In this document: positions 18,568 through 26,170 of the stretch, one piece after another | How positions within the stretch are numbered: position 1 is the first letter of the stretch | Layout: each line of letters opens with the position of its first letter | Source: Deltaproteobacteria bacterium | GTDB lineage: Bacteria > Myxococcota_A > Polyangia > DRWM01 > JAAZOP01 | Direction of reading: 5' to 3' | Assembly (NCBI GenBank): GCA_016218765.1 | Contig: JACRCZ010000080.1 | Coordinates: forward strand, 1 to 47,869 | DNA length: 47,869 bases | Translations under genes and position numbers: made by a program | The notes under the pieces: generated by a model | The model's database searches: none | What the model was told of the DNA's origin: nothing | Seen by the model: only the letters and a program-made list of their open reading frames with translations

Positions 18568-20589
18568 CTACGGGCAGGCGTTGAGGGCGCCCGGGGTGCC
18601 GTGGTTGCCGTCGGTGCCGTAGGCGTCTGCGGCGCGGGCGGCGCACCAGTTGGCCTGCGTGTCGTTGCCTGCGGCGGTGGTGAAGGCGGGGTTGAGGACG
18701 ATGGCGTCTCCGGCGGTCCAGGCGCCGCCGATGGCGAGGGAGGTGGTATCGAGGGCGACGCCGTCGAAGCCCACGTACGGGATGAGGGTGCCCGTATTCG
18801 GCCAGGCGAGGGTGGCGTACTGGTAGTCCACGGCGGCGCCGCCGTTGGTGGTGGTGTTGGTGTTGATGCCGAAGACGAACCAGTCGCCGGCGGCGAGGGT
18901 CGGGGTGCCGGTGACGGTATGGGTATAGGTGCCGTCGCCCAGGACGAAGCCGGCGAGGGGGATGGCCCGGGTGGTGACGTTCCGGATTTCGAACCACTCG
19001 GCCATGTTGTCGGCGACGACGGCCGGGTCGAACATGATCTCGGTGATGACGACGTCGCCGGGGGCGACGGCGGTGACGGAGTCATCGATGGAGGCCGGGG
19101 CGCCGACGGGTCCGGTCGCGGTGATGGTGTAGGTGGTGGTGCCGCCGGCGGCCGGGTGGGCGGTGGCGGTTCCGTCGAGGGCGAACGGGCCGAGCAGGGT
19201 GGCGTCCGGCGGGACGGCGGTGACGGTGACGGAGTCGGCGTTGCTGGTGGTCCAGGTGAGGGTGACGGGGGTGCCGCCGACGGCGACGGCGGCGGGGTTT
19301 GCGGTGAAGGAATCGACGGAGGGGCCGGAGCCGACGGTGACGGTGGTGGTGGCGGTCGTGGGTGCGGTCGTCGCGCCGGAGGCGGTGAGGGTGTAGGTGG
19401 TGGAGGCGGCCGGGTGGACGATGATGCCGGTGGTGTTGTCGAGCTCGAAGGTGGCGGGGAGGCCCGCGTCGGGGGGTACGGCGGTGATGACGACGCTCGA
19501 GGTGCGCGAGGTTTCCCAGGTCAGGGTGACGTCGGCGCCCGCGGCGACGGTGGTGGGGAGGGCGGTGAAGGAGTCGACGACGGGTCGGGCGTTGACGGTG
19601 AGGATGACGCGTGCGACGTCGGAGTAGATCCCGTTGGTGGCGGTCATGGTGTAGATGGTTTCGGCCGAGAGGACTTCGCCGGAGCCGAAGAACGGGGGAG
19701 CGAAGACGAGCGAGCCGGCGGAGGTGGCGCCGGAGAAGCCGGTGATCGGGGGCGAGACGGTGATGGGCGGGGTGGCGTCGATGACTTCCCAGGTGAGGGT
19801 GGCCGCGTCGCCCTCGTCCAGGACGAGCGGGTCGATGGAGAACTCGACGATGTTGGGGACGGCTTCGGTCCCGGTGCGGACGACGAGCTGGGCGTAGGCC
19901 AGGACGATCCCGCCGGCGGTCTTGAGGCCGTAGAGGCGCGACTGCGTCGGGATTTCGGTGGCGGTCATGTCCCAGCTCTGGAGGACGACGCCGGCGGCGT
20001 CGGGTTCGTAGCGTTTCTTCTCTTCCCAGCGGCCGGGGTCGTCGGCGTCGGAGGAGGCGTCGCAGAGGAGGACCTGATCGCCGGCCACGTTGCGCACGTG
20101 GGTGTGGATGGACACGGCGCTGTCGTCGGGGAAGATGACGCGCGGGCTGGCGCGGAAGTCGAGCACCTGGGGGCCTGCGGCCGGGGGCGCGTCGACGGCG
20201 ACTTCCTTCCATTCGCTCTGGACGGCGGTGCCGTCGGCGGCGAGTGCGGTGAGGCCGAAGCGGGTGGGACGGAGCACGGTGGTGAGGAGCGAGCCCTGGG
20301 CGGCGGAGGGATCCTCCGTGGGCAGCTCGGCGACGGCGCCGCCGATGCACCAGGCGAAGCGGTCGAGCGGGTCGCCGGCGGCGGACGAGTCGAAGCCGGA
20401 GCAGGCTTCGATGCGGACGCGTTGGGCCGCGGTGACGCGCCAGGTGAGCAGGACGTCGCCGCCCGCCGGCACGGCGCCCGGGGCGACGTTGAACATGGCG
20501 ATCCCGAGGTTGTCTCCCGACGAGTCGTCGCCGCAGCCGGCGGCCAGGGCCGCCACCGCGATCGCAGTACTCCACAGCTTCGTCCGCAT
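18568..20589 (-). CDS. Lipoprotein with Ig-like repeats and a C-terminal lamin-tail domain
   Basis: The ATG at 20589 is preceded by AGGAGGAGAAG and opens a lipoprotein signal (AIAVAALAAGCGDDSS). The 673-aa protein has several bacterial Ig-like domains with the recurrent strands VTLTWETS, TYTLTASGAT and TYTITATGPVG, then a lamin-tail (LTD) domain from about residue 500 (VVITEIMFDP, WFEIRNVTTRAIPLAGFVLGD, NHGTPGALNACP). LTD domains are found on many secreted bacterial proteins and are thought to mediate binding or surface anchoring. A sigma-70-like promoter lies about 56 bases upstream of the ATG. Function is probably a surface adhesin or scaffold. Confidence 0.85.
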   Translation of the reverse strand: MRTKLWSTAIAVAALAAGCGDDSSGDNLGIAMFNVAPGAVPAGGDVLLTWRVTAAQRVRIEACSGFDSSAAGDPLDRFAWCIGGAVAELPTEDPSAAQGSLLTTVLRPTRFGLTALAADGTAVQSEWKEVAVDAPPAAGPQVLDFRASPRVIFPDDSAVSIHTHVRNVAGDQVLLCDASSDADDPGRWEEKKRYEPDAAGVVLQSWDMTATEIPTQSRLYGLKTAGGIVLAYAQLVVRTGTEAVPNIVEFSIDPLVLDEGDAATLTWEVIDATPPITVSPPITGFSGATSAGSLVFAPPFFGSGEVLSAETIYTMTATNGIYSDVARVILTVNARPVVDSFTALPTTVAAGADVTLTWETSRTSSVVITAVPPDAGLPATFELDNTTGIIVHPAASTTYTLTASGATTAPTTATTTVTVGSGPSVDSFTANPAAVAVGGTPVTLTWTTSNADSVTVTAVPPDATLLGPFALDGTATAHPAAGGTTTYTITATGPVGAPASIDDSVTAVAPGDVVITEIMFDPAVVADNMAEWFEIRNVTTRAIPLAGFVLGDGTYTHTVTGTPTLAAGDWFVFGINTNTTTNGGAAVDYQYATLAWPNTGTLIPYVGFDGVALDTTSLAIGGAWTAGDAIVLNPAFTTAAGNDTQANWCAARAADAYGTDGNHGTPGALNACP

Positions 20590-20644
20590 CTTCTCCTCCT
20601 GTTCCACCCGAACGGGGGTGAACTTTCTTCCTCCGGCGCGGTGC

Positions 20645-20672
20645 ATGATACCCGTGTGGGGCGCGAGGTCAA
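20645..20672 (-). promoter_or_regulatory. Sigma-70-like promoter for the lamin-tail lipoprotein gene
   Basis: On the minus strand, TTGACC (20672-20667) is followed after 16 bases by TATCAT (20650-20645). Both hexamers are close to consensus, which is rare in this GC-rich sequence. Predicted start of transcription is near 20638, about 50 bases before the ATG. Confidence 0.6.
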
Positions 20673-20750
20673 ACGGAAACTACCGCCGGGGCGGGATTCG
20701 TGCGAACATCGAGCGCGGCGCAGGCGATCTGGCGCGCCGAGCCACCGGTC

Positions 20751-21446
20751 ATGAGCGACTCCCGACAATCGTCCGACCTTTCCGGCAGCTCGACACCGGT
20801 CGAGGTGCTCGGCGTGGCGCGTCTGTTCGGGGCGGTCCGGGCGCTGGCGGGGGTCCGGTTGCGTCTTGAGGCCGGGCAGTTCGTGTTGCTGGTGGGGCCC
20901 AACGGTGCGGGCAAGTCGACGTTGCTGCGCATCCTGGCCGGGCTGTTGCGTCCGACGGCGGGGCAGGTCTTGTACGGGGGGCGCACCTCGTTCGACGCCG
21001 GTCGGGCGTTGCGGTCGCGTCTGGCGTTCCTGGCCCACCGCACGCAGCTCCATGCGGATCTCACGGGGCGCGAGGCGATCGCGCTGGCGGCGGTGTTGCG
21101 CGGCGCGCCTGCGGGTGCGGTGGAGAGGTGGGGCGAGCGGTTGCGGGTCGGGGCGTTCCAGGATCGGCCGGTGCGGACGTATTCGCGGGGGCAGACGCAG
21201 CGGGTGGCGTTGGCGCGCACGTTCGTGGGCGACCCGGAGCTGGTGCTCCTGGACGAGCCGACGACGGGGTTGGATCCCGACGCGGTGGGGGTGTTGCAGG
21301 GGCTGCTGGGCGAGCAGAAGGCGCGGGGAGCGACGTTGATCGTGGCGACGCACGATCCGCAGGTGTTCGAGCGGCTGGCGGACCGGACGGTGCGCATCGA
21401 GGCCGGGAGGGTGGCGTCGGACACGCGGGCGGGGGTGGGCGCATGA
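20751..21446 (+). CDS. ccmA: Haem exporter ATP-binding subunit CcmA
   Basis: An ABC ATPase of 231 aa from the ATG at 20751 (an earlier in-frame start at 20700 would add 17 residues). It shows Walker A GPNGAGKST, signature YSRGQTQRVALAR (RGQ instead of the usual GGQ), Walker B LVLLDEPTTGLD and the switch His in VATHDP. The short single-domain form and the ccmB-like membrane partner directly downstream identify the cytochrome c maturation CcmAB transporter. The stop overlaps the ccmB start as ATGA, so the pair is translationally coupled. It would support c-type cytochromes such as the octahaem protein at 8909-11098. Confidence 0.85.
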   Translation: MSDSRQSSDLSGSSTPVEVLGVARLFGAVRALAGVRLRLEAGQFVLLVGPNGAGKSTLLRILAGLLRPTAGQVLYGGRTSFDAGRALRSRLAFLAHRTQLHADLTGREAIALAAVLRGAPAGAVERWGERLRVGAFQDRPVRTYSRGQTQRVALARTFVGDPELVLLDEPTTGLDPDAVGVLQGLLGEQKARGATLIVATHDPQVFERLADRTVRIEAGRVASDTRAGVGA

Positions 21447-22342
21447 ATCCGCCCGGCTTCTGGCGCACGGCCTGGGTGGTTTTCGGGATCGATCTGCGCA
21501 TCGAGCGGCGGACGGGGGAGGCGACGATCACGGCGCTCTTGTTCGCGGCGCTGGTGCTGGTGGTGTCGGCGTTCGCGCTGGCGGAATCGGGGGCGGAGGC
21601 GGCGGCGGCGGGGCCGGCGGCGTTCTGGATTGCGGTCGGGCTTTCGGCGAATCTGGCGGTGGTGCGTTCGTGGACGCGGGAGCGGGACGACGCGGCGCTG
21701 GACGGCCTGTTGTTGGCGCCGGTGCCGCGCGCGGCGATCCTGCTGGGGAAGACGGCGAGTCTGGCGGCGACGTTGTTCGCGGTGGAGGCGGCGCTGGCGT
21801 TTCCGGCGGTGCTCTTCTTCCGTGTTCCGGTGGCGGGGTCGGCCGCGTGGATCCTTCCCGCGGCGGTGCTGGCGACGTTGGGGATCGCGGTGGTCGGCTC
21901 GTTGTTCGGCGCGATGGTCGTGGGTGGTCCTGCGGCGGACCTGCTGGTCGGGGTGGCGATCTACCCGCTGCTCATTCCGCTGTTCCTGGGGGTGGTGGAG
22001 GTTTCGCGCGCGGCGCTGTTGGGCGGGGGGTGGGCCGAGGTTTCCGGCTGGACAATGCTCCTGGTGGCCTTCGACGTGGCGCTGGGCGCGGGAGCGTTGT
22101 GGCTTTTCGGGCACGTGGTCGAGGAGCGAGGCGGTGCGGGGCGGCGAGATCGATCGGCGTCTGGCCGCGGCGGTCGCGGCGGCGCGAGCCGCCGGTCGCC
22201 TGGTGCTCGCCCGTTTCCGTCGGGGCGTGCGCGGGAGGGCCAAGGGGCGGCTGGACGTGGTGACGGCGGCGGACCTGGAGAGCGAGGCGTTCCTGCGGCG
22301 GTTCCTGCTGGGGCGTTTTCCGCGGGACCGTTTCCTGGGTGA
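21443..22342 (+). CDS. ccmB: Haem exporter permease CcmB with unusual C-terminal extension
   Basis: An integral membrane protein with about six hydrophobic helices (LLFAALVLVVSAFAL, AFWIAVGLSANLAVV, LAATLFAVEAALAFPAVLFF, ILPAAVLATLGIAVVGSLFG, LLVGVAIYPLLIPLFLGVV, MLLVAFDVALGAGALWLFG) and the conserved loop RTGEA and GLLLAPVPR, as in CcmB. CcmB normally has ~220-230 residues, ending about where HVVEE occurs here. This reading continues to residue 299 as a Gly/Arg-rich tail because there is no stop, overlapping the next gene by 209 bases. The tail is probably not functional, or a stop has been lost. Confidence 0.8.
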   Translation: MNPPGFWRTAWVVFGIDLRIERRTGEATITALLFAALVLVVSAFALAESGAEAAAAGPAAFWIAVGLSANLAVVRSWTRERDDAALDGLLLAPVPRAAILLGKTASLAATLFAVEAALAFPAVLFFRVPVAGSAAWILPAAVLATLGIAVVGSLFGAMVVGGPAADLLVGVAIYPLLIPLFLGVVEVSRAALLGGGWAEVSGWTMLLVAFDVALGAGALWLFGHVVEERGGAGRRDRSASGRGGRGGASRRSPGARPFPSGRAREGQGAAGRGDGGGPGERGVPAAVPAGAFSAGPFPG

Positions 22343-22949
22343 GGAGGGTGGCGAGCACGGTGGGGCGGCGGTCCGGGGGCGGCGGCGGGGTGGCGAGCCG
22401 TACTTGTGGGCGGTCGACCCGCTGGACGGGACGGTCAACTTCCTGCACGGTCATCCGTTCTTCGCGGTGTCGGTGGCGCTGTTGGACGAGGGTGGGCCGG
22501 TGGTGGGAGCGATCGAGGCGCCGGCGTTGGGGTGGTCGTACGCGGCGGCGCGGGGTCGGGGCGCGAGGCGCAACGGCCGGCCGATCCGGGTCTCGGCGGT
22601 CGCGTCGCTCGACGGTGCGCTGATCGGGACGGGCTGGCCGGCGGCGAGCCATGTGAGGCCGGGGCCGTTCCTGCGGCCGCTGGGTCCGGTCTTGCGTGCG
22701 ACGCAGGGCGCGCGACGTTGCGGCTCGGCGGCGATCGATCTCGCGCTCACGGCGGACGGCACGTACGACGCGCATTTCGAGCGGTCGCTCCACACGTGGG
22801 ACGTGGCGGCGGGGATCCTGCTGGTGCGCGAGGCGGGCGGGCGGGTCACGGACCATGGGGGCGTGGAGGCCGACGCGTCGGGCCGTGAGATCCTGGCGAG
22901 CAACGGGTTGATCCACGGGGCGATGCTGGGGGTCTTGCGCGGGGGGTGA
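22134..22949 (+). CDS. Inositol monophosphatase-family phosphatase
   Basis: A 271-aa enzyme with all family motifs: acidic pair in FLGEEGGE, the metal site WAVDPLDGTVNFLHG, and the C-terminal WDVAAGILLVREAGG. The family hydrolyses inositol phosphate, 3'-phosphoadenosine 5'-phosphate, fructose-1,6-bisphosphate or histidinol phosphate; the specificity cannot be read from the sequence. The GTG at 22134 is preceded by GAGGAGCGAGG and lies inside the ccmB reading frame, so the genes overlap by 209 bases in different frames. Co-transcription with ccmAB is likely. Confidence 0.88.
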   Translation: MRGGEIDRRLAAAVAAARAAGRLVLARFRRGVRGRAKGRLDVVTAADLESEAFLRRFLLGRFPRDRFLGEEGGEHGGAAVRGRRRGGEPYLWAVDPLDGTVNFLHGHPFFAVSVALLDEGGPVVGAIEAPALGWSYAAARGRGARRNGRPIRVSAVASLDGALIGTGWPAASHVRPGPFLRPLGPVLRATQGARRCGSAAIDLALTADGTYDAHFERSLHTWDVAAGILLVREAGGRVTDHGGVEADASGREILASNGLIHGAMLGVLRGG

Positions 22950-23012
22950 CGGCGTTCGGGTGCTTGCCTGTCCTTCGAGGGGAGGGGGCCGGGCGAGGAG
23001 AGGTGGGGAGCC

Positions 23013-23040
23013 CTTCGACTGCGCTCAGGGCAGGCCGGCT
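23013..23040. repeat. TGCGCTCAGGGC-type dispersed repeat
   Basis: CCCTTCGACTGCGCTCAGGG and the following bases resemble the loop region of the 34748-34803 hairpin (CCCGTCGGCTGCGCTCAGGG). It sits in the 193-base gap between the phosphatase and TlpA-like genes, which otherwise has only GAGG-rich and CCCGAGGC-rich simple sequence. Confidence 0.7.
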
Positions 23041-23142
23041 GGAGAGGTGGGGAGAGGGCAGTAGGCTACCGGGTCCAGGATCCGGACCCTGAAGCCCGAG
23101 GCCCGAGGCCCCTGGGGTGGTGCCGGACTTCCGGGAAGTTTT

Positions 23143-23652
23143 TCAGCAGTTGTCGAGGGCGTGGGCGACGGAGTCGCTGGAGGTGGTGCCGACGAACCCG
23201 GCGCAGATTTTGCCTTGGGCATCGATGACGTAGGTGGAGGGGAAGGTATCGACGCGGTAGGAGCCGAGGATGCGTTCTCCGTCCAGGGTGTGGGTGAGGC
23301 CTGGGAAGCGGCGGGCGGAGTGTTCGACGTCGGCGGGGTCGACCTGGGGGTCGGAGTGGACGGCGACGAAGCGGGTGTCGGGGCGTTCGCCGGCCAGCGC
23401 GTCCAGGCCGGGCAGCATCTTCTTGCAGTACGGGCACCAGACGGCCCAGAAGAAGAGCACGGCGGGTTTGCCGCGCAGGTCGCCCAGGGTGAGGCGGCCG
23501 TGTTCGAGGAGCAGGGTGAGGGAGAAGGTGGGGGCGGGCGAGCCGGGCTCGAGGAGATCCTTGCGGCACATGCGGGGGGCGAAGACGACGACGATGAGGA
23601 GGGCGGCGGCGACGAGGACGAAGTTCTTCACGCGGGGCCACCAGGTGGGCAC
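23143..23652 (-). CDS. TlpA/ResA-like membrane-anchored thioredoxin
   Basis: A 169-aa protein with one N-terminal membrane helix (VLVAAALLIVVVF) and a thioredoxin fold containing the redox motif WCPYCKK (residues ~72-78), the strand FFWAVWC, and the cis-Pro region DTFPSTYVID. Proteins of this type reduce extracytoplasmic disulfides, often apocytochrome c during maturation. The nearby ccmAB genes (on the other strand) support that idea, though it may serve the many Cys-rich envelope proteins instead. It starts at GTG, 74 bases after the stop of the kinase gene, and probably shares its transcript. Confidence 0.85.
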   Translation of the reverse strand: MPTWWPRVKNFVLVAAALLIVVVFAPRMCRKDLLEPGSPAPTFSLTLLLEHGRLTLGDLRGKPAVLFFWAVWCPYCKKMLPGLDALAGERPDTRFVAVHSDPQVDPADVEHSARRFPGLTHTLDGERILGSYRVDTFPSTYVIDAQGKICAGFVGTTSSDSVAHALDNC

Positions 23653-23726
23653 GTCAGTTTCCTCTCCGGCGCCGGGGCGCGGGCGGCCGGGGCGCCGCCG
23701 GGCAATGTGCGCATCGCTGCGGCACG

Positions 23727-25508
23727 TCAGGCTTCCGAGGGGCGGGCGGCGTCGCCGCCGGCGAGGGGCAGCTCGAGGCGGAACTCGGCGCCTTGCGTTC
23801 CGGATTCCAGCTCGATCTCTCCGCTGTGTTCGAGGACGATTTTCTTGACGATGGCCAGGCCGAGGCCGGTGCCGGTCGGCTTGGTGGTGAAGTACGGCTC
23901 GAAGATGTGTTCCCGGACGTCGGCGGGGATTCCGGGGCCGTTGTCGCGGACGACGATGGAGGCGCGATCGCTCTCGCGCGCCGGTCCGGCTTCGATCTCC
24001 ACGGTCTTCTCCGGTTGTTCGGCGCCGGCGAGCGCTTCGACGGCGTTGCGCACGAGGTTGTCCATGGCGCGGCGCATCATCTGGCGATCGATGGCGACGC
24101 GGAGGGGTGCGGGCGGCTTGCGCCAGACCAGGCGGACGCCGCGTTCGGCCGCTTCGGCGCCGAAGGCGGCCTGGCATTCGTCGAGGAACTCGCCGAGGTC
24201 GGTCGGGGACGGGTCGACCTGGGGCAGGCGGGCGAAGGCGGAGAACTCGGCGGTGAGGCGGCGGAGGGTGGCGACCTCCTCTTCGATGACTTCGCGCGCG
24301 GTGGCGACGAGCTTGGCGTAGCGTTCGTCGGTTCCGTCGTATTTTTCGGAGACCTCCTGGATGGCGAGTTGGATGGGGGTGAGGGGGTTCTTGATCTCGT
24401 GGGCCAGGCGGCGGGCGATGCCCTGCCAGGCGGAGACGCGGGAGAGGTAGGCGATGCGGTCGCGGGACTCCCGCAGGTCGGAGACCATTTCGTTGAACGA
24501 GCGTGCCAGCTCGGCCAGCTCGTCGCGTCCGGAGGTGGCGATCTGGACGGCGAGGTCGCCGGTGGCGACCTGTCGGGTGGCGCGGGCGATGGCGGCGACG
24601 CGGCGGGTGACGCGCCGTGCGAAGAGGACGGCGACGACGAGGGTGACGGTGGCTGCGACGCCGAGGATGATCATGTAGACGCGCACGTAGCTGCGGCGGA
24701 TCTGCTCGCCGCCCATGCGCAGCATCTTGTAGGTGTCGAGGACCTCGCCCAGCGACTGCAGGCCGTGGAACAGCGACCAGGGGGTGGCGAAGACGGCTTC
24801 GAGACCCGCGGCGTCGAGGGAGGCCAGATCGTTCTCGGCGAGGCGATCCAGCGCGCGGAGGATCTCGAGCCCGCCGCGGAGGCGGTCGCCCAGCGTGTCG
24901 CAGCCGCCGGCGACGCAGACCGACGGCCCTTCGAGGGACGCATCGATCACGGCGCGCCGCGCCGCGTCGTCCGCCGGCTCGCGGGGGCGGAAGGTCTTGA
25001 GGCGCCAGTGCGACTCGGGGAAGTCGCCTGCCGCGCGCACGTGGACCCGCTGCCCGGTGACGTCCACGGCCGAGAGATCGATGAGTCGCGGCGTGGAGCC
25101 TTCGTCGGCGTCCCGTTCGTCTTCCCGTTCGCCCGGCTGTTCGCCGTCGCCCTGCCCTTCCCCGCTGAACGCGGCCGCGTCCTCGGCCGCGAGCCGTTCC
25201 AGCACCGCGCGGATGCGTCCCGACATCCGGGCTTCGAGGCCGAGCCGGCGCAGCTCGGACGCCATCCGTTCCGTCCGCCACTTGAGCTGTTCGCGCAACG
25301 CCTCGATGTGGTCGTGCGTCCTGGCTTTCGCGGTCCGCAGGCCGTCGGCGATGGACGGCTGGAGGATGAGTCCGAAGCTCGAGGAGATGGCGGCGCCGAA
25401 GAAGTAGACCGCGGCGAACCAGGTGGCGCCCAGCACGAGCAGGAGGAGACCGACGATCTTGGCCTCGAACCAGGGGACCCGAACCCGCCGGGAAGCTCGC
25501 GGCTCCAC
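23727..25508 (-). CDS. NtrY-like membrane sensor histidine kinase
   Basis: A 593-aa kinase: one N-terminal membrane helix (IVGLLLLVLGATWFAAVYFF), an extracytoplasmic sensor region with an acidic stretch, a second helix near ~280-300 (VYMIILGVAATVTLVVAVLF), a HAMP domain (RRVTRRVAAIARAT), then HisKA with the phospho-acceptor His in RRLAHEIKNPLTP (~residue 367) and an HATPase with NLVRNAVEAL, VRDNGPGIP and GTGLGLAIVKKI. The H-box and ATPase resemble NtrY-type kinases. No response regulator is encoded nearby, so the partner is elsewhere. It follows the secreted DUF4390-like gene by ten bases, an arrangement also seen with ntrY genes. Confidence 0.88.
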   Translation of the reverse strand: MEPRASRRVRVPWFEAKIVGLLLLVLGATWFAAVYFFGAAISSSFGLILQPSIADGLRTAKARTHDHIEALREQLKWRTERMASELRRLGLEARMSGRIRAVLERLAAEDAAAFSGEGQGDGEQPGEREDERDADEGSTPRLIDLSAVDVTGQRVHVRAAGDFPESHWRLKTFRPREPADDAARRAVIDASLEGPSVCVAGGCDTLGDRLRGGLEILRALDRLAENDLASLDAAGLEAVFATPWSLFHGLQSLGEVLDTYKMLRMGGEQIRRSYVRVYMIILGVAATVTLVVAVLFARRVTRRVAAIARATRQVATGDLAVQIATSGRDELAELARSFNEMVSDLRESRDRIAYLSRVSAWQGIARRLAHEIKNPLTPIQLAIQEVSEKYDGTDERYAKLVATAREVIEEEVATLRRLTAEFSAFARLPQVDPSPTDLGEFLDECQAAFGAEAAERGVRLVWRKPPAPLRVAIDRQMMRRAMDNLVRNAVEALAGAEQPEKTVEIEAGPARESDRASIVVRDNGPGIPADVREHIFEPYFTTKPTGTGLGLAIVKKIVLEHSGEIELESGTQGAEFRLELPLAGGDAARPSEA

Positions 25509-25518
25509 GTTCGCGCCC

Positions 25519-26166
25519 TCACAGATCGAAGGCGCTGGAGCGGAAGCGGATCGTGCGGTCCGCCTCGCCCATGCGCCGGTTGACGAAGATCGCGACGAAC
25601 GAGCCGAAGAAGCTCTGTCCTTCTCCGGTCGTCGCGGGCACTCGGAGCCAGGCCCGCAGTCCTTCGAGCATGGCGGTGGAGACGGGGTTGAGCTCGGCGA
25701 CGACGGCGATCACGTACCGTCCGGCAGGCAGGCCGCTCACGTCGAGTTTGGTGTCGCGCACGACGGTGCAGAGCCGCACGGCGTCGTTGCGGCTGGTCGC
25801 GTCGTACCACTTCGACTGTCGTTCGTCCTCGATGTGGACATGGAACACCTCGTCCCACAGGTCGTAGGTGACCTCGCAGGTGCGGATCGAGGCGCGCACG
25901 CCTTCGGAGGCGGTTTCGGCGCGGAGAGAGATGGAGAGTGCGATGCGGGTGGGCAGGCCGCTTTCCAGCTCTTCCTGGGCGTTGTCGTCGAGCAGATCGG
26001 AGACGGAGAACGAGACGTTCAGGGTGTCGTCGGTGCGGGACGTGCGGACGGTGCGCACGTCGTCCGCGGCGGCGGCGGGCGTGCCGAGGATTGCGGCGGC
26101 GGCGAGGAGCAGGGAGAGGATCCCGGGGTGGCGGGTGGGGTTGGCGGCGGGCGTGTAGGTGCGCAC
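25519..26166 (-). CDS. Secreted DUF4390-like protein
   Basis: A 215-aa protein with signal peptide (LSLLLAAAAILGTPAAAADD). The mature part has a layout like DUF4390: alternating strands around VSFSVSDLL, RIALSISLRA, EVTYDLWDEVFHVH and LCTVV, then AGRYVIAVVAELNPVS. In proteobacteria, DUF4390 genes usually precede ntrY-type kinases, as here (ten bases before the kinase gene). The role is unknown; a periplasmic partner of the kinase sensor region is plausible. It begins four bases after the stop of the Omp85 gene, so it belongs to the same operon. The family call is a resemblance and is not certain. Confidence 0.65.
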   Translation of the reverse strand: MRTYTPAANPTRHPGILSLLLAAAAILGTPAAAADDVRTVRTSRTDDTLNVSFSVSDLLDDNAQEELESGLPTRIALSISLRAETASEGVRASIRTCEVTYDLWDEVFHVHIEDERQSKWYDATSRNDAVRLCTVVRDTKLDVSGLPAGRYVIAVVAELNPVSTAMLEGLRAWLRVPATTGEGQSFFGSFVAIFVNRRMGEADRTIRFRSSAFDL

Positions 26167-26170
26167 CGGC

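Noticed and set aside
17635..20754. 1039-codon plus-strand frame over the lamin-tail lipoprotein and the protease
   Set aside because: Low-complexity Gly/Asp/Glu translation antisense to two genes with signal peptides and recognisable domains.
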